Origin: Pseudomonadota bacterium
Lineage (GTDB): Bacteria > Pseudomonadota > Alphaproteobacteria > Rhodospirillales > Magnetospirillaceae
Length of the DNA stretch: 64,000 nt
Reading direction: 5' to 3'
Assembly: GCA_021793155.1 (NCBI GenBank)
Contig: JAJYTF010000023.1
Coordinates: forward strand, 1-64,000
This document shows, piece by piece, positions 34,214 through 43,031 of this stretch (position 1 is its first letter; every line of letters starts with the position of its first letter). Under the pieces are notes generated by a model. It did no database searches, had not been told where the DNA came from, and saw only the letters and a program-made list of their open reading frames with translations. The position numbers were made by a program, and so were the translations under genes.

Positions 34214-35179
34214 TCAGTGACCGTGCGCGGTCGACTCGGCAGCAGTTCCACCCGAAAGAAGAGAATGGTGATGATGCATATCGAGTCGTCCGGCGCCCTT
34301 TTTCGGGACTGGCAGCTCAGCGATCAACGCGAGAAGATATTGGCCATAGGCATTCTTCGATAATTCTTCGCCCATGCGTCGAACATCTTCAACACTGATC
34401 CATCCGTGGCGAAAGGCTATTTCTTCCAGGCAGGCGATCTGTTGGTTTTGCCGGTCGGCGACGGCGCGCACGAATTCGGCCGCCTGCAGCAGGGATGCAT
34501 GGGTTCCCGTATCGAACCAGCAGTAGCCCCGTCCCAGCAGCGCAACCGAAAGCTTGCCGGCGGCCAGATATGCCGCATTGACGCTGGTGATTTCCAACTC
34601 GCCACGGGCCGAAGGCCGCACTTGTCGGGCAATTTCGACAACTTCATTGTCATAGAAATAAAGTCCGGTTACCGCCCAGCGCGATTTCGGCATCTTCGGC
34701 TTTTCCTCGATATCCACCGGGCGGCCATTGACATCCAGATTGACCACGCCATAGCGTTCCGGATCGTGCACTCCATAGGCGAAAACCCGCGCGCCGGTCT
34801 CAATTAGCGCCGCCTCGCGCAACGTCTCGGCAAAACCATGGCCATAGAAGATATTGTCTCCGAGGACCAGAGCCACCGAGTCGTCCCCGATGAAATCACG
34901 CCCGATAATGAATGCCTGGGCCAGACCATCCGGCGACGGTTGAACCGCATAGGACAGCGATATACCCCACTGCCTGCCATCACCAAGGACTTGCCGGAAG
35001 GCATTGCGGTCGTACGATGTGGTGATGATCAAGATGTCGCGGATGCCCGCCAGCATTAAGGTGCTGAGCGGATAATAAATCATTGGCTTGTCGTAGACCG
35101 GCAGGAGTTGCTTGCTCACCGCCCGCGTCACCGGATAAAGTCGAGTTCCAGCCCCCCCGGCAAGTACGATTCCCTTCAC
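34214..35179 (-). CDS. rmlA: Glucose-1-phosphate thymidylyltransferase
   Basis: A 321-residue enzyme with all RmlA signatures: [16 protein letters not shown] (nucleotide loop), [41 protein letters not shown] and [11 protein letters not shown]. It makes dTDP-glucose, the first step towards dTDP-rhamnose and other deoxysugars. It is about 30 residues longer than usual, with a His-rich, polar C-terminus ([12 protein letters not shown]). rmlB, rmlC and rmlD are not in the window, so the pathway is completed elsewhere. It is divergent from the ABC exporter genes. Confidence 0.93.
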   Translation of the reverse strand: MKGIVLAGGAGTRLYPVTRAVSKQLLPVYDKPMIYYPLSTLMLAGIRDILIITTSYDRNAFRQVLGDGRQWGISLSYAVQPSPDGLAQAFIIGRDFIGDDSVALVLGDNIFYGHGFAETLREAALIETGARVFAYGVHDPERYGVVNLDVNGRPVDIEEKPKMPKSRWAVTGLYFYDNEVVEIARQVRPSARGELEITSVNAAYLAAGKLSVALLGRGYCWFDTGTHASLLQAAEFVRAVADRQNQQIACLEEIAFRHGWISVEDVRRMGEELSKNAYGQYLLALIAELPVPKKGAGRLDMHHHHSLLSGGTAAESTAHGH

Positions 35180-35230
35180 GTCAACCCCCTTGCCGCGGTC
35201 AGGCGTAAGTGTTGCGATTATCGTGAACCG

Positions 35231-35273
35231 AGACGGGAATTATCACGGACCAAGACGGGAATGTCAATTCCCG
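35231..35273. promoter_or_regulatory. Candidate operator: repeated AGACGGGAAT half-sites between rmlA and the ABC exporter
   Basis: AGACGGGAAT occurs at 35231-35240 and again at 35253-35262, exactly 22 bases (about two helix turns) apart. The second copy forms an inverted repeat CGGGAAT-GTCA-ATTCCCG (35256-35273). Three half-sites on one DNA face in a 160-base divergent promoter region suggest cooperative binding by a dimeric regulator. No known consensus was recognised. Confidence 0.4.
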
Positions 35274-35339
35274 CGCGTCTCGCACCACAATGTCATTCTT
35301 CCCCTGGTTGATCCGTGGCATCAGGATCTGTTCCGGAGT

Positions 35340-36203
35340 ATGCTGAAGTTAGACAGTGTGCTCTCATCCTCTACCTTCTCGAGCAGGATGGCTCGGATCG
35401 ACGGGGATCTTTTGTTAAGGCGCATCTCGATGTCAGTCTTCCATCTAAATCCTGGCTGGCGAGACCTTGTTTTCAACCTCGTCTCAAAAGAAATAAAAGT
35501 GCGATACATGGGAGCAGCGCTAGGATTCGCGTGGTCACTTGGAAACCCTCTCTTAACAACACTAACATATCTTGTCGTATTTACATGGATATTCCCAACC
35601 AGGCAAGACAGATTTGTTTTATATTTGGCAACAGGCATGCTTCATTGGTCATTGTTCAGCCAGGTCGTATTAATGGGTTGCGAGTGGCTTACAGTGAATT
35701 CAAATCTCTTGAAAAAGATATATTTCCCACGATTGATTATCCCGATTTCCGGAATATTGACAAACATTACATTCTGGGCCGCTGCATTTATTATTTATTG
35801 CATGCTATATATGTTTCTTGGCGGGCACCCATCCGCTGCCATGCTTGGCTACCTAATCATCTGGCCAGCGTATGTTGCTTTTTGTTTTGGGATCGCCCTT
35901 GTCTTCTCAGTCATTCATGCCCTATTCCGAGATCTCCGACATATCGTCGACGTACTGTTACCACTGTTGTTCTGGTTGACACCAATCATTTGGGCTCCCA
36001 GCACGTTGCCACCCCAAATCCGCCCCTTGTTGTCGGCCAACCCGCTGGCCCCCTTTTTCTTTTCATTCGAAGCCATTCTACACGACGGGTCCTGGCCAAG
36101 TCTGGAGACGACAGCCCTATGCCTGCTACTGGGGGCCGGAACCTTGGGCGGCGGCCTCCTGATCTTCACACGCCAAGTTCACAAAGTCATAGAACGCATA
36201 TGA
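35340..36203 (+). CDS. ABC-2 type polysaccharide export permease (Wzm/TagG-like)
   Basis: A 287-residue permease with six hydrophobic helices. The cytoplasmic entry motif RDLVFNLVSKEIKVRYMGAALGFAW is diagnostic of the ABC-2 polysaccharide exporters; RDLRHIVDVLLPLLFWLTPIIW is the conserved helix 5 region. It moves a completed lipid-linked polysaccharide across the inner membrane with the ATPase encoded next (ATGA overlap). A GGAG site precedes ATG 35340. The gene is clearly more AT-rich than its neighbours. Confidence 0.88.
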   Translation: MLKLDSVLSSSTFSSRMARIDGDLLLRRISMSVFHLNPGWRDLVFNLVSKEIKVRYMGAALGFAWSLGNPLLTTLTYLVVFTWIFPTRQDRFVLYLATGMLHWSLFSQVVLMGCEWLTVNSNLLKKIYFPRLIIPISGILTNITFWAAAFIIYCMLYMFLGGHPSAAMLGYLIIWPAYVAFCFGIALVFSVIHALFRDLRHIVDVLLPLLFWLTPIIWAPSTLPPQIRPLLSANPLAPFFFSFEAILHDGSWPSLETTALCLLLGAGTLGGGLLIFTRQVHKVIERI

Positions 36204-36910
36204 ACCCGACCGTCATCGAAGTCAGCAATGTGGGAAAGACGTTCGGCCTCAACCACCACTGTGCCGTCGGATTGAAACGCCAATTCGTCGGCATCCTCAG
36301 CGAACGCTGGCGGACACACGTGGAAAAATTCGATGCTCTGACCGAGGTATCGTTCTCGCTCGACCGTGGCGATTCGCTGGCTTTGCTTGGCCACAACGGG
36401 TCAGGCAAAAGCACCTTGCTGCAAATCCTGGCAGGCGTACTGAAGCCGACAACGGGAAGAGTCATGACCCGGGGGCGTATCGCACCAATCATCGAACTGG
36501 GCGTCGGGTTTCACCCGGATTTGACGGGACAGGAAAACATCTTCCTGAACGGAAGCCTTTATGGATTGAGCAATGCGGAAATTCGCTCACGCTATGACGC
36601 AATCGTAGAATTCTCAGAACTTGGAAGATTTATTGACGTTCCAGTCCGAACATATTCTTCAGGAATGTATCTTCGCCTGGGATTTTCAGTTTCTGCATAC
36701 ATTGAACCAGATATCCTTCTTGCAGACGAATTCTTAACCGTCGGCGACGCTGACTTTGTTCAAAAATGCTATCAACGAATCCGCCAGATGCAACAAAACG
36801 GCATGACGTTGATCCTGGTTACTCATATCGAGGAACAAGCCAGGCAGTTCTGCCGGCAATACCTGCGGCTGGATCACGGCAGAGTGGCAGACCGCGGTCG
36901 TTTTCCGTAA
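36200..36910 (+). CDS. ABC transporter ATPase for polysaccharide export (Wzt-like, short form)
   Basis: A 236-residue ATPase: Walker A GHNGSGKST, Q-loop region IIELGVGFHPDLTGQENIFLNG, signature YSSGMYLRLGFSV, Walker B ILLADEFLTVGD and H-loop VTHI. It ends shortly after the nucleotide-binding domain, so it lacks the C-terminal carbohydrate-binding domain that Wzt of E. coli O8/O9 types uses to recognise a capped O-antigen. This short form resembles TagH/RfbE/KpsT-type ATPases whose export does not depend on a terminal cap. Confidence 0.88.
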   Translation: MNPTVIEVSNVGKTFGLNHHCAVGLKRQFVGILSERWRTHVEKFDALTEVSFSLDRGDSLALLGHNGSGKSTLLQILAGVLKPTTGRVMTRGRIAPIIELGVGFHPDLTGQENIFLNGSLYGLSNAEIRSRYDAIVEFSELGRFIDVPVRTYSSGMYLRLGFSVSAYIEPDILLADEFLTVGDADFVQKCYQRIRQMQQNGMTLILVTHIEEQARQFCRQYLRLDHGRVADRGRFP

Positions 36911-36920
36911 AGGGCCAAAA

Positions 36921-37553
36921 ATGAACGAGCGCCCGCTGAGAGTCTTGCATGTCGGCTGCGGCCCGAAGAAGCCGGACCGGCTGCCGCCGCCATTCAACGC
37001 CCCGCCATGGCAGGAGGTCCGCCTCGACATTGATGCCGGTGTCGGTCCCGACGTTCTGGCATCCATGACCGATATGGGAGTGATCCCGCCGAGTTCCTTC
37101 GATGCCGTTCTATCCTCCCACAACATCGAGCACCTCTACCCTCACGAGGTTCCACTGGCGCTGGCGGAATTCACACGCGTGCTCACACCACAAGGATTCG
37201 TCGTCATAACCCTGCCCGACCTGCGCCGTATCGCGGAATGGATTCTGGCTGATCGGCTATTTGAAATGGCTTATATATCGCCGGCTGGACCAATATTTCC
37301 CTTCGACATTCTTTACGGATTCCGCCCGGCACTGGCAGCGGGAAACCTTTACATGGCTCATCGCTGCGGCTTCACCGCCGCCAGCCTGGAGCGAGCTTTG
37401 CGCGAGGCGGGTTTTGCCTCGGTAACCGTTCGGTCGGATGGCTGTTGGTCGCTATGGGCGGTCGCTTCGGTACAGGCTGTAGACCAGGCCGCCACCGGCT
37501 TGCTGGCCGACACCCTTATCAGTGGGACGGATGACGGACATGCGGCGGACTGA
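36921..37553 (+). CDS. SAM-dependent methyltransferase (type 11-like)
   Basis: A 210-residue Rossmann methyltransferase: motif I LRVLHVGCGP, acidic LDIDAGVGPD, SFDAVLSSHNIEHLYPHEVPLALAEFTRVLTPQG (the type 11 motif) and VITLPDLRRI. Its position 10 bases after the exporter ATPase and overlapping the following giant glycosyltransferase by 23 bases suggests it methylates a sugar or a chain end in the same polysaccharide. Substrate not determinable. Confidence 0.83.
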   Translation: MNERPLRVLHVGCGPKKPDRLPPPFNAPPWQEVRLDIDAGVGPDVLASMTDMGVIPPSSFDAVLSSHNIEHLYPHEVPLALAEFTRVLTPQGFVVITLPDLRRIAEWILADRLFEMAYISPAGPIFPFDILYGFRPALAAGNLYMAHRCGFTAASLERALREAGFASVTVRSDGCWSLWAVASVQAVDQAATGLLADTLISGTDDGHAAD

Positions 37554-40500
37554 CCCCTACGGCGCCCTGATCAGGCTCGAGGAATTCTTGACCGCGCAGC
37601 GATGGACGGAGGCCGAAGCCCTGGCTCGCCGACAACTGGCGCTTGGCGCGCGCGATCCCGAAAACCATGCCGCCGCCGTCATCGCCATGGCCCGCATTGC
37701 GCTAGGCCGTGGACGCAGGGATGAAATGCATCGCTGGCTCGACCGGGCCGGACGGATCATGACCAATGACGAACGATTCCGCGAATTCCAGGCGTCGTTG
37801 CTGCTGTCCGCCGGCGACGCAGCCGCGGCGTTGACCGTGCTTGCCACCCGCCCGGAAAATGCCCCCCCCCGCAGCTTGGCCGAAAGCGTTGCGCTGGCGC
37901 TGGCGCGCTGGCAGAACGGCCAACAGGCAGAAGCCTGCGCCCTAGTCCAAGACCTACTGCACCGACACTTGGTAACGCCAAACTGCGCCCTCAGCGGTCT
38001 TGCGGGGGTGATCGCCGCGGCCCAACAACGGCCGGGCTGGGTTGGCCATGGCGGCGGCGGTCTGCTGATCGGCGCGCTGCGTTTTGATCTGCCGGCAGAA
38101 GCCGAGGTGATCCTCCGCCCAGCATCGGACGGGGCCGCTCCGTTCATTGCCACCTCTGTGTCGCGTTTCATCGACCAGTACCACGCCGACCGCTCGACAA
38201 GCGCCACGACGGCTTTCACTGTTCTATTAGACAGCGCGGCCAGCGGACCGCTGTCCTTCGAGATCGAGGGCCAGCCGCTGCTCGGCAGCGCCCTCCCCTT
38301 GTCGCAGGCACTGGTCATCGAAGGCGTTGCCGAGATCGAAGGGTCGCGGGTATCCGGCTGGGTGTCCTGCTTCGATCTCCCGGATTTTCCGCTTGAGCTT
38401 CGCCTTATCGATGGTGCCGGGCGATGGGTTTGCCCCCCCGTCGACCTGCGGAACCAGCATGGTGAATGGCGCCGGACATTCTCGTTCGACTTGACCGATA
38501 AAGACCTTGCCCCCGGCCTGATCGAGGTGACCGCCGGCCCGCAGCATCACCCCTTAGCCGGCAGTCCCGTCCGCTGGGTGGACTGCGGAACGAAGCTGCA
38601 CCCGGCAATCGCGCCGGAGAGCCGGCAGCGGACCGTCGACGTTATCGTTCCCGTCTATGGCGGGCGCGAGGATACGTTGGCTTGCCTGGACAGGCTGCGG
38701 GTGACCCTGCGGGGAACCGGAGCCACATTGGTGGTGGTCGACGATGCCACGCCGGATCTCCTGCTGTCCGCCGCGCTCGACCACCTGAATGAATCCGGCC
38801 GGTTTACGCTGTTGCGCAATTCAACCAACCTCGGCTTCCCGGCGTCGGCAAACCTCGGAATGGCGCTGCATCCCGACCGCGATGTGGTGTTGCTCAACGC
38901 CGATACCCTGGTGTTCGGCGACTGGCTTAAGCGGCTGCAGGCGGCCGCTTACGCGAGCCCCGATACCGGAACAGTGACGCCGCTATCCAACTATGCCTCG
39001 ATCTGCGCATATCCGACACCTGGGACTCTCAGCCATGGAGAGACCGACGCCGAGATACGTCCATCAGCGGCCAGATGCGCGGCGGTGGACCGCGTTGCGC
39101 GCCGTGTCAACGCCGGCCGCCGCGTTGAACTCCCGACCGCTGTCGGCTTCTGCATGTATATCCGTCGCGCCTGCTTGGCCGAGACCGGCGATTTTCGCGA
39201 AGAGCTGTTTGGCCGAGGCTACGGCGAAGAGAATGATTTCTGTATGCGTGCGCGCCACCTGGGATGGCGTCACTACGCCGCCGCGGATGTCTATGTCGCA
39301 CATGTCGGCGGCCAGTCGTTCGGCCGGCAAGGGCGCCTTCTGCAAGAACGCAACATCCGCGTACTGGAACGGCTGCACCCCGGCTATCAGGCGCTGATCT
39401 CCCGCTTCCACGCCGCCGACCCGCTGGCTGAATCGCGCCGCCGGCTCGACCTGTCGCAGTGGCACCCTAGCGACCCGCGGCCAACCACCCTGATCATCAC
39501 CCTCGATCTTGACGGCGGCGTCAGTGCCCATGTGAATGAACGCGTTCGCCTCCTGACCGAAAGCGGCCACCGGGTCGTTGCCGTTGTCCCAGCGGCCACG
39601 GGCGACCATACCGAACGCAGGCGCTGCCGCCTCATCGATCGGCAGCGGCCGGAACTCCGCGACTTGGTCTTCGATACGCCTGACGAGATGGATGATCTGG
39701 TTGCCCTGTTGCGCCGGTCGCGGGTCGTTGCGATCGAGATCCATCACAGTCTCCACCACGATGCGTCCGTGCTCACCCTGCCGCAGCGGCTGGATGTCCC
39801 GTACGAGGTGGTGGTGCATGACTACCACTGGATTTGCCCGCAACTCGTCCTGATCGGTATCAGTGCCCGCTACTGTGGCGAACCAGACATCGAGTCGTGC
39901 GAATATTGTGCCCTGACCCTGGGAGCGGAGGACGGAGCCGCCGATATCAGTGTTGCCGAATTGCGTCGGCGCTCCGCCCGGCTCCTGGCCGGCGCCGAGC
40001 GCGTGGTAGCTCCCAGCCAGGACGTGGCAATACGACTGCGGCGCTATTTTCCGGACTTGACGCCCTTCGTCGAGCCATGGGATTCGGTAGTGCCGCCCAA
40101 GACGGCCCCAACCGCCCGCAAGCAGGCCAAAGTCTGCGTCATCGGCGCCATCGGGCCGCACAAGGGATATGACATCCTGCTGGCCTGCGCCCGCGATGCC
40201 GCGGCCCGCGATCTGCCTCTGGACTTCGTCGTCGTCGGGTATACCTGTGACGATGGCCTTCTGTTCGCCACCGGCCGGGTTTTCATTACCGGTCGCTACG
40301 ACGAGGCCGAAGCGGCAGACCTGGTTCGCGCCCAACAGGCCCAGATCGCCTTCCTTCCCTCGATATGTCCTGAAACCTGGTGCTATGCCCTATCGGTGGC
40401 GTGGCGCAGCGGATTGCCCGTGGTTGCCTTCAACCTTGGTGCGCAGGCGGAACGGATCCGCGCTTCCGGAGGCGGCTGGACGCTGCCAACGGGCATGCAG

Positions 40501-41409
40501 GCAGACGAAATCAACAATACTCTTATGGATATTTTGCAACAATCTGTGGTAGATATATGTCATGAGAAATGTTTCTCTGACCGCATGAAGGATAGACTCA
40601 TGCTCCCTTCCTCCGCCTCGGTCGCATCGCAGATTTCCGCCACGACACAGGCTGTGAGCCTTCCTCCCGGATTCTACGCCGTTACCGTCAGGCGCGGCGG
40701 CCAACCGGCCGCGCCGGGCCGCCTTCCCTTGCCCGCGGTGCAGTTGGTGGTGCCCCCGGACGGTGTGTCTCCGGATGCCGTGGAAATCCTGTCAAGCCAC
40801 CCGGGTGGCTGGCTGACCAAGGTGGCGGACACTATTCTGCTCAAGATCACAAGGGACGCTTCGGTGCTGCTGACGTCGTACAAGAACGCATTGGCGGGCA
40901 GTGACAGCCTGGAAATAGAGGTCACCCGGGTCGACGCATCGCCATCGGCCGCCGAGGAAGCGGTCCCGGCTGCTGTCCCACCCAAGGCAGACGTGGTGGC
41001 GCACATCCAGTTGGAAGGCGATCAAACCTTCCCCGCCGGAACCTGGGCGGGCGCTCGTGGCACAAATCGCTGGGTAGAAGCGTTCGGCGTATTGCCGATC
41101 GAAGGTTTGACGGCCGAGGACATCGAATACAAAGGGCTGAGCGCCAGCGGCGTCGAAACACCATGGTCCAGTGGCGGTACCTTGTGCGGCACGCGCGGCC
41201 AAGGAATGCCGTTGCTCGGATTCGCCGCACGCCTGCGCGGCGACGCGGCGGAACATTTTGATTGCCTGTACGAGGGCGTATTCATCGGCGGGAGCCGGTC
41301 CGGCCCATGCCGGAACGGTGCCCCCTGCCGCTCCGACGTATTGGGCGCGCCGCTGGAAGGCCTTCTGTTGTCCTTCGTCCCGAAAAGCCATCTAGTTCAA
41401 AGGCTGTAA
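37531..41409 (+). CDS. Giant GT2-GT4 glycosyltransferase with GW module and C-terminal ChW-like domain
   Basis: A 1292-residue multidomain protein. Residues about 10-160 are helical TPR-like. About 260-350 is a beta-rich module with SGWVSCFDLPDFPLELRLIDG, related to the GW modules of the giant enzymes downstream. A GT2 domain follows (about 367-630: VDVIVPVYGGRE, VVVDDATPD, VVLLNADTLVFGDWLKRL, FGRGYGEENDFCMRA). A GT4 domain spans about 650-1005 (VVHDYHWICPQLVLIG, VIGAIGPHKGYDILLAC, FLPSICPETWCYAL). The last 140 residues carry W/G-rich repeats (GTWAGARGTNRWVEAF, TPWSSGGTLCGTRG) resembling ChW-type carbohydrate- or surface-binding domains. It could add two different sugars. ATG 37531 is preferred over GTG 37522. 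Confidence 0.82.
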   Translation: MTDMRRTDPYGALIRLEEFLTAQRWTEAEALARRQLALGARDPENHAAAVIAMARIALGRGRRDEMHRWLDRAGRIMTNDERFREFQASLLLSAGDAAAALTVLATRPENAPPRSLAESVALALARWQNGQQAEACALVQDLLHRHLVTPNCALSGLAGVIAAAQQRPGWVGHGGGGLLIGALRFDLPAEAEVILRPASDGAAPFIATSVSRFIDQYHADRSTSATTAFTVLLDSAASGPLSFEIEGQPLLGSALPLSQALVIEGVAEIEGSRVSGWVSCFDLPDFPLELRLIDGAGRWVCPPVDLRNQHGEWRRTFSFDLTDKDLAPGLIEVTAGPQHHPLAGSPVRWVDCGTKLHPAIAPESRQRTVDVIVPVYGGREDTLACLDRLRVTLRGTGATLVVVDDATPDLLLSAALDHLNESGRFTLLRNSTNLGFPASANLGMALHPDRDVVLLNADTLVFGDWLKRLQAAAYASPDTGTVTPLSNYASICAYPTPGTLSHGETDAEIRPSAARCAAVDRVARRVNAGRRVELPTAVGFCMYIRRACLAETGDFREELFGRGYGEENDFCMRARHLGWRHYAAADVYVAHVGGQSFGRQGRLLQERNIRVLERLHPGYQALISRFHAADPLAESRRRLDLSQWHPSDPRPTTLIITLDLDGGVSAHVNERVRLLTESGHRVVAVVPAATGDHTERRRCRLIDRQRPELRDLVFDTPDEMDDLVALLRRSRVVAIEIHHSLHHDASVLTLPQRLDVPYEVVVHDYHWICPQLVLIGISARYCGEPDIESCEYCALTLGAEDGAADISVAELRRRSARLLAGAERVVAPSQDVAIRLRRYFPDLTPFVEPWDSVVPPKTAPTARKQAKVCVIGAIGPHKGYDILLACARDAAARDLPLDFVVVGYTCDDGLLFATGRVFITGRYDEAEAADLVRAQQAQIAFLPSICPETWCYALSVAWRSGLPVVAFNLGAQAERIRASGGGWTLPTGMQADEINNTLMDILQQSVVDICHEKCFSDRMKDRLMLPSSASVASQISATTQAVSLPPGFYAVTVRRGGQPAAPGRLPLPAVQLVVPPDGVSPDAVEILSSHPGGWLTKVADTILLKITRDASVLLTSYKNALAGSDSLEIEVTRVDASPSAAEEAVPAAVPPKADVVAHIQLEGDQTFPAGTWAGARGTNRWVEAFGVLPIEGLTAEDIEYKGLSASGVETPWSSGGTLCGTRGQGMPLLGFAARLRGDAAEHFDCLYEGVFIGGSRSGPCRNGAPCRSDVLGAPLEGLLLSFVPKSHLVQRL

Positions 41410-41507
41410 CTTTCAGGAAGGCAGCCGGCGGACGGGCGCGGATACCGAGAGCCGTTCCGAGCGATCAGAGGGATCTCCGCGGCGAGTTGAGTTCCTTCGG
41501 CCCAAGC
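41410..41507. other. Short spacer before hairpin element copy A
   Basis: With the element and the tail to 41701 this makes a 292-base gap between two glycosyltransferase genes. No reading frame or motif was seen in the spacer itself. Confidence 0.4.
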
Positions 41508-41630
41508 CTAGTGGTGAAAATCCGACGGATGGTACCGCCACCAGCCGTCGAATTTTCACCACAATTCAATTGGTTGGTGGGCCGCCTGATCCAGGCGCTT
41601 GGGGACCAAGCGTCTGGGGCGGACCACTAG
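41508..41630 (-). mobile_element. Hairpin MITE-like element, copy A
   Basis: Runs from CTAGTGGTGAAAATC to GGACCACTAG, with GTGGT/ACCAC inverted ends immediately inside TA dinucleotides, as expected for an IS630/Tc1-type insertion. Internally, 11 bases (GTGGTGAAAAT / ATTTTCACCAC) plus a further six form an almost perfect stem around a 16-base loop. The element is an inverted, roughly 78% identical copy of 30542-30663. It has no coding capacity. Confidence 0.68.
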
Positions 41631-41701
41631 CGAATGACGGGTAATGTCCTTCTGCGTCACCCGCAGGTGAACATGGCCTTATCGATTGACAGGGGTCTGC
41701 A

Positions 41702-43024
41702 ATGAACTACTTGTTCATTCATCACAATTTCCCTGGCCAATATCAGCATTTGGCAATTCATCTGGCCGCCGAGCCCGAAAATCGGGTGGTTTTCATTTCA
41801 CAGCCCAACGACAACCGAATCCATGGGGTGGAGAGCATATTCTACGTCCCCATCCGCTCAGTCACCCCCGGGGTTCATCACTATGTGACCGATTTGGAGC
41901 GGGCGGTCATCTGGGGGCAATCGGTGCATGAGGTCTGTCGCGGGTTGAAAGCCCAGGGCTTTCGCCCTGACATCGTCATCGGCCACAGCGGCTGGGGAGA
42001 AACGCTGTTCGTGAAGGAGATATGGCCGGAGGTGCCGGTTCTGGCCTATTTCGAATTCTATTATTGTCCCACGGGAAGTGATGTCGGGTTTGATCCGATC
42101 ATGCCAGCCACGATCGACGACCCGCCACGATTGCGACTGAAGAACGCCATCAATCAACTGGCCTTCGATAGTGCCGATTGGGGGCACACCGCCACACGCT
42201 GGCAAGCCTCGCTATACCCGCCGCGCCTACGGCGCCGCATCAGCGTGCTGCACGAAGGTATCGACACCGCGGTCGCCTCGCCGGCCGAGGTAACCGTGCG
42301 GATTCCGAACGTCGAGCGCCCGTTCACCCGGGCCGACGAGGTCGTCACCTTCGTCGCCCGCAATCTCGAGCCTTATCGCGGGTTCCATATGTTCATGAGG
42401 GCATTGCCCGAGATCATGCGCCGGCGTCCAAAGGCGCACATCATCATCCTGGGCGGCGACGAGACCAGTTATGGCCCGCCGGCCCCCGCCGGCACCACCT
42501 TTCGGCAGATGATGCTGGACGAAGTCGGCTCGGAACTGGATATAAACCGCCTCCATTTCTTGGGCCGAGTGCCCCACGACACTTTCATCGATCTCTTGCG
42601 CCTGTCCTCGGCGCATGTTTACCTGACGTATCCATTCGTCCTTTCATGGTCGATGCTGGAAGCCATGTCCACCGGTTGCCTGGTGATTGCGTCGGCGACG
42701 CCGCCGGTGATCGAGGTGGTCCGCCATGGGCATAATGGGCTGCTGGTCGATTTCTTCGACCGAACCGGCCTATGCGACCGCATTGACGCGGTTCTGACTC
42801 ACCCTGACCGGATGCAAAAGATCCGTGACAACGCCAGGCGCACCGTGGTTGAGCGCTTTGACTTGCACAGCATTGCCCTCCCACGGCAACTGGCGCTGGT
42901 CGAGGCCGTGATGATCGGCGCCGATCCGCGCCGGGTCGTTCGAGAAGTGGAATCGTCACTCATCAATCGGCAGCGGCGTACCGTAGCGGCAGCGCACGCA
43001 GCCGACGGCGTCGCTTCCATTTGA
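41702..43024 (+). CDS. GT4-family glycosyltransferase
   Basis: A 440-residue GT-B enzyme. The N-terminal domain begins MNYLFIHHNFPGQYQHLA. The C-terminal donor domain has FVARNLEPYRGFHMFMRALPEIMRRRP, LHFLGRVPHDTFIDLL and the nucleotide-sugar motif YPFVLSWSMLEAMSTGCLVIAS (E-x7-E type). This opening and the RNLEPYRG motif are typical of a GT4 subgroup common in capsule and exopolysaccharide clusters. It has its own upstream gap containing hairpin element A and converges with the lyase-like gene. Confidence 0.88.
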   Translation: MNYLFIHHNFPGQYQHLAIHLAAEPENRVVFISQPNDNRIHGVESIFYVPIRSVTPGVHHYVTDLERAVIWGQSVHEVCRGLKAQGFRPDIVIGHSGWGETLFVKEIWPEVPVLAYFEFYYCPTGSDVGFDPIMPATIDDPPRLRLKNAINQLAFDSADWGHTATRWQASLYPPRLRRRISVLHEGIDTAVASPAEVTVRIPNVERPFTRADEVVTFVARNLEPYRGFHMFMRALPEIMRRRPKAHIIILGGDETSYGPPAPAGTTFRQMMLDEVGSELDINRLHFLGRVPHDTFIDLLRLSSAHVYLTYPFVLSWSMLEAMSTGCLVIASATPPVIEVVRHGHNGLLVDFFDRTGLCDRIDAVLTHPDRMQKIRDNARRTVVERFDLHSIALPRQLALVEAVMIGADPRRVVREVESSLINRQRRTVAAAHAADGVASI

Positions 43025-43031
43025 GTCCCCA

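Noticed and set aside
34046-34363. Plus-strand 105-residue frame in the gap next to rmlA
   Set aside because: Overlaps the rmlA 3' end, Arg-rich with no recognisable domain; likely chance.
35315-36199. Plus-strand frame that would extend the ABC ATPase upstream by about 295 residues
   Set aside because: It overlaps the permease gene in another frame and encodes no domain; the ATPase starts at 36200 with an ATGA overlap.
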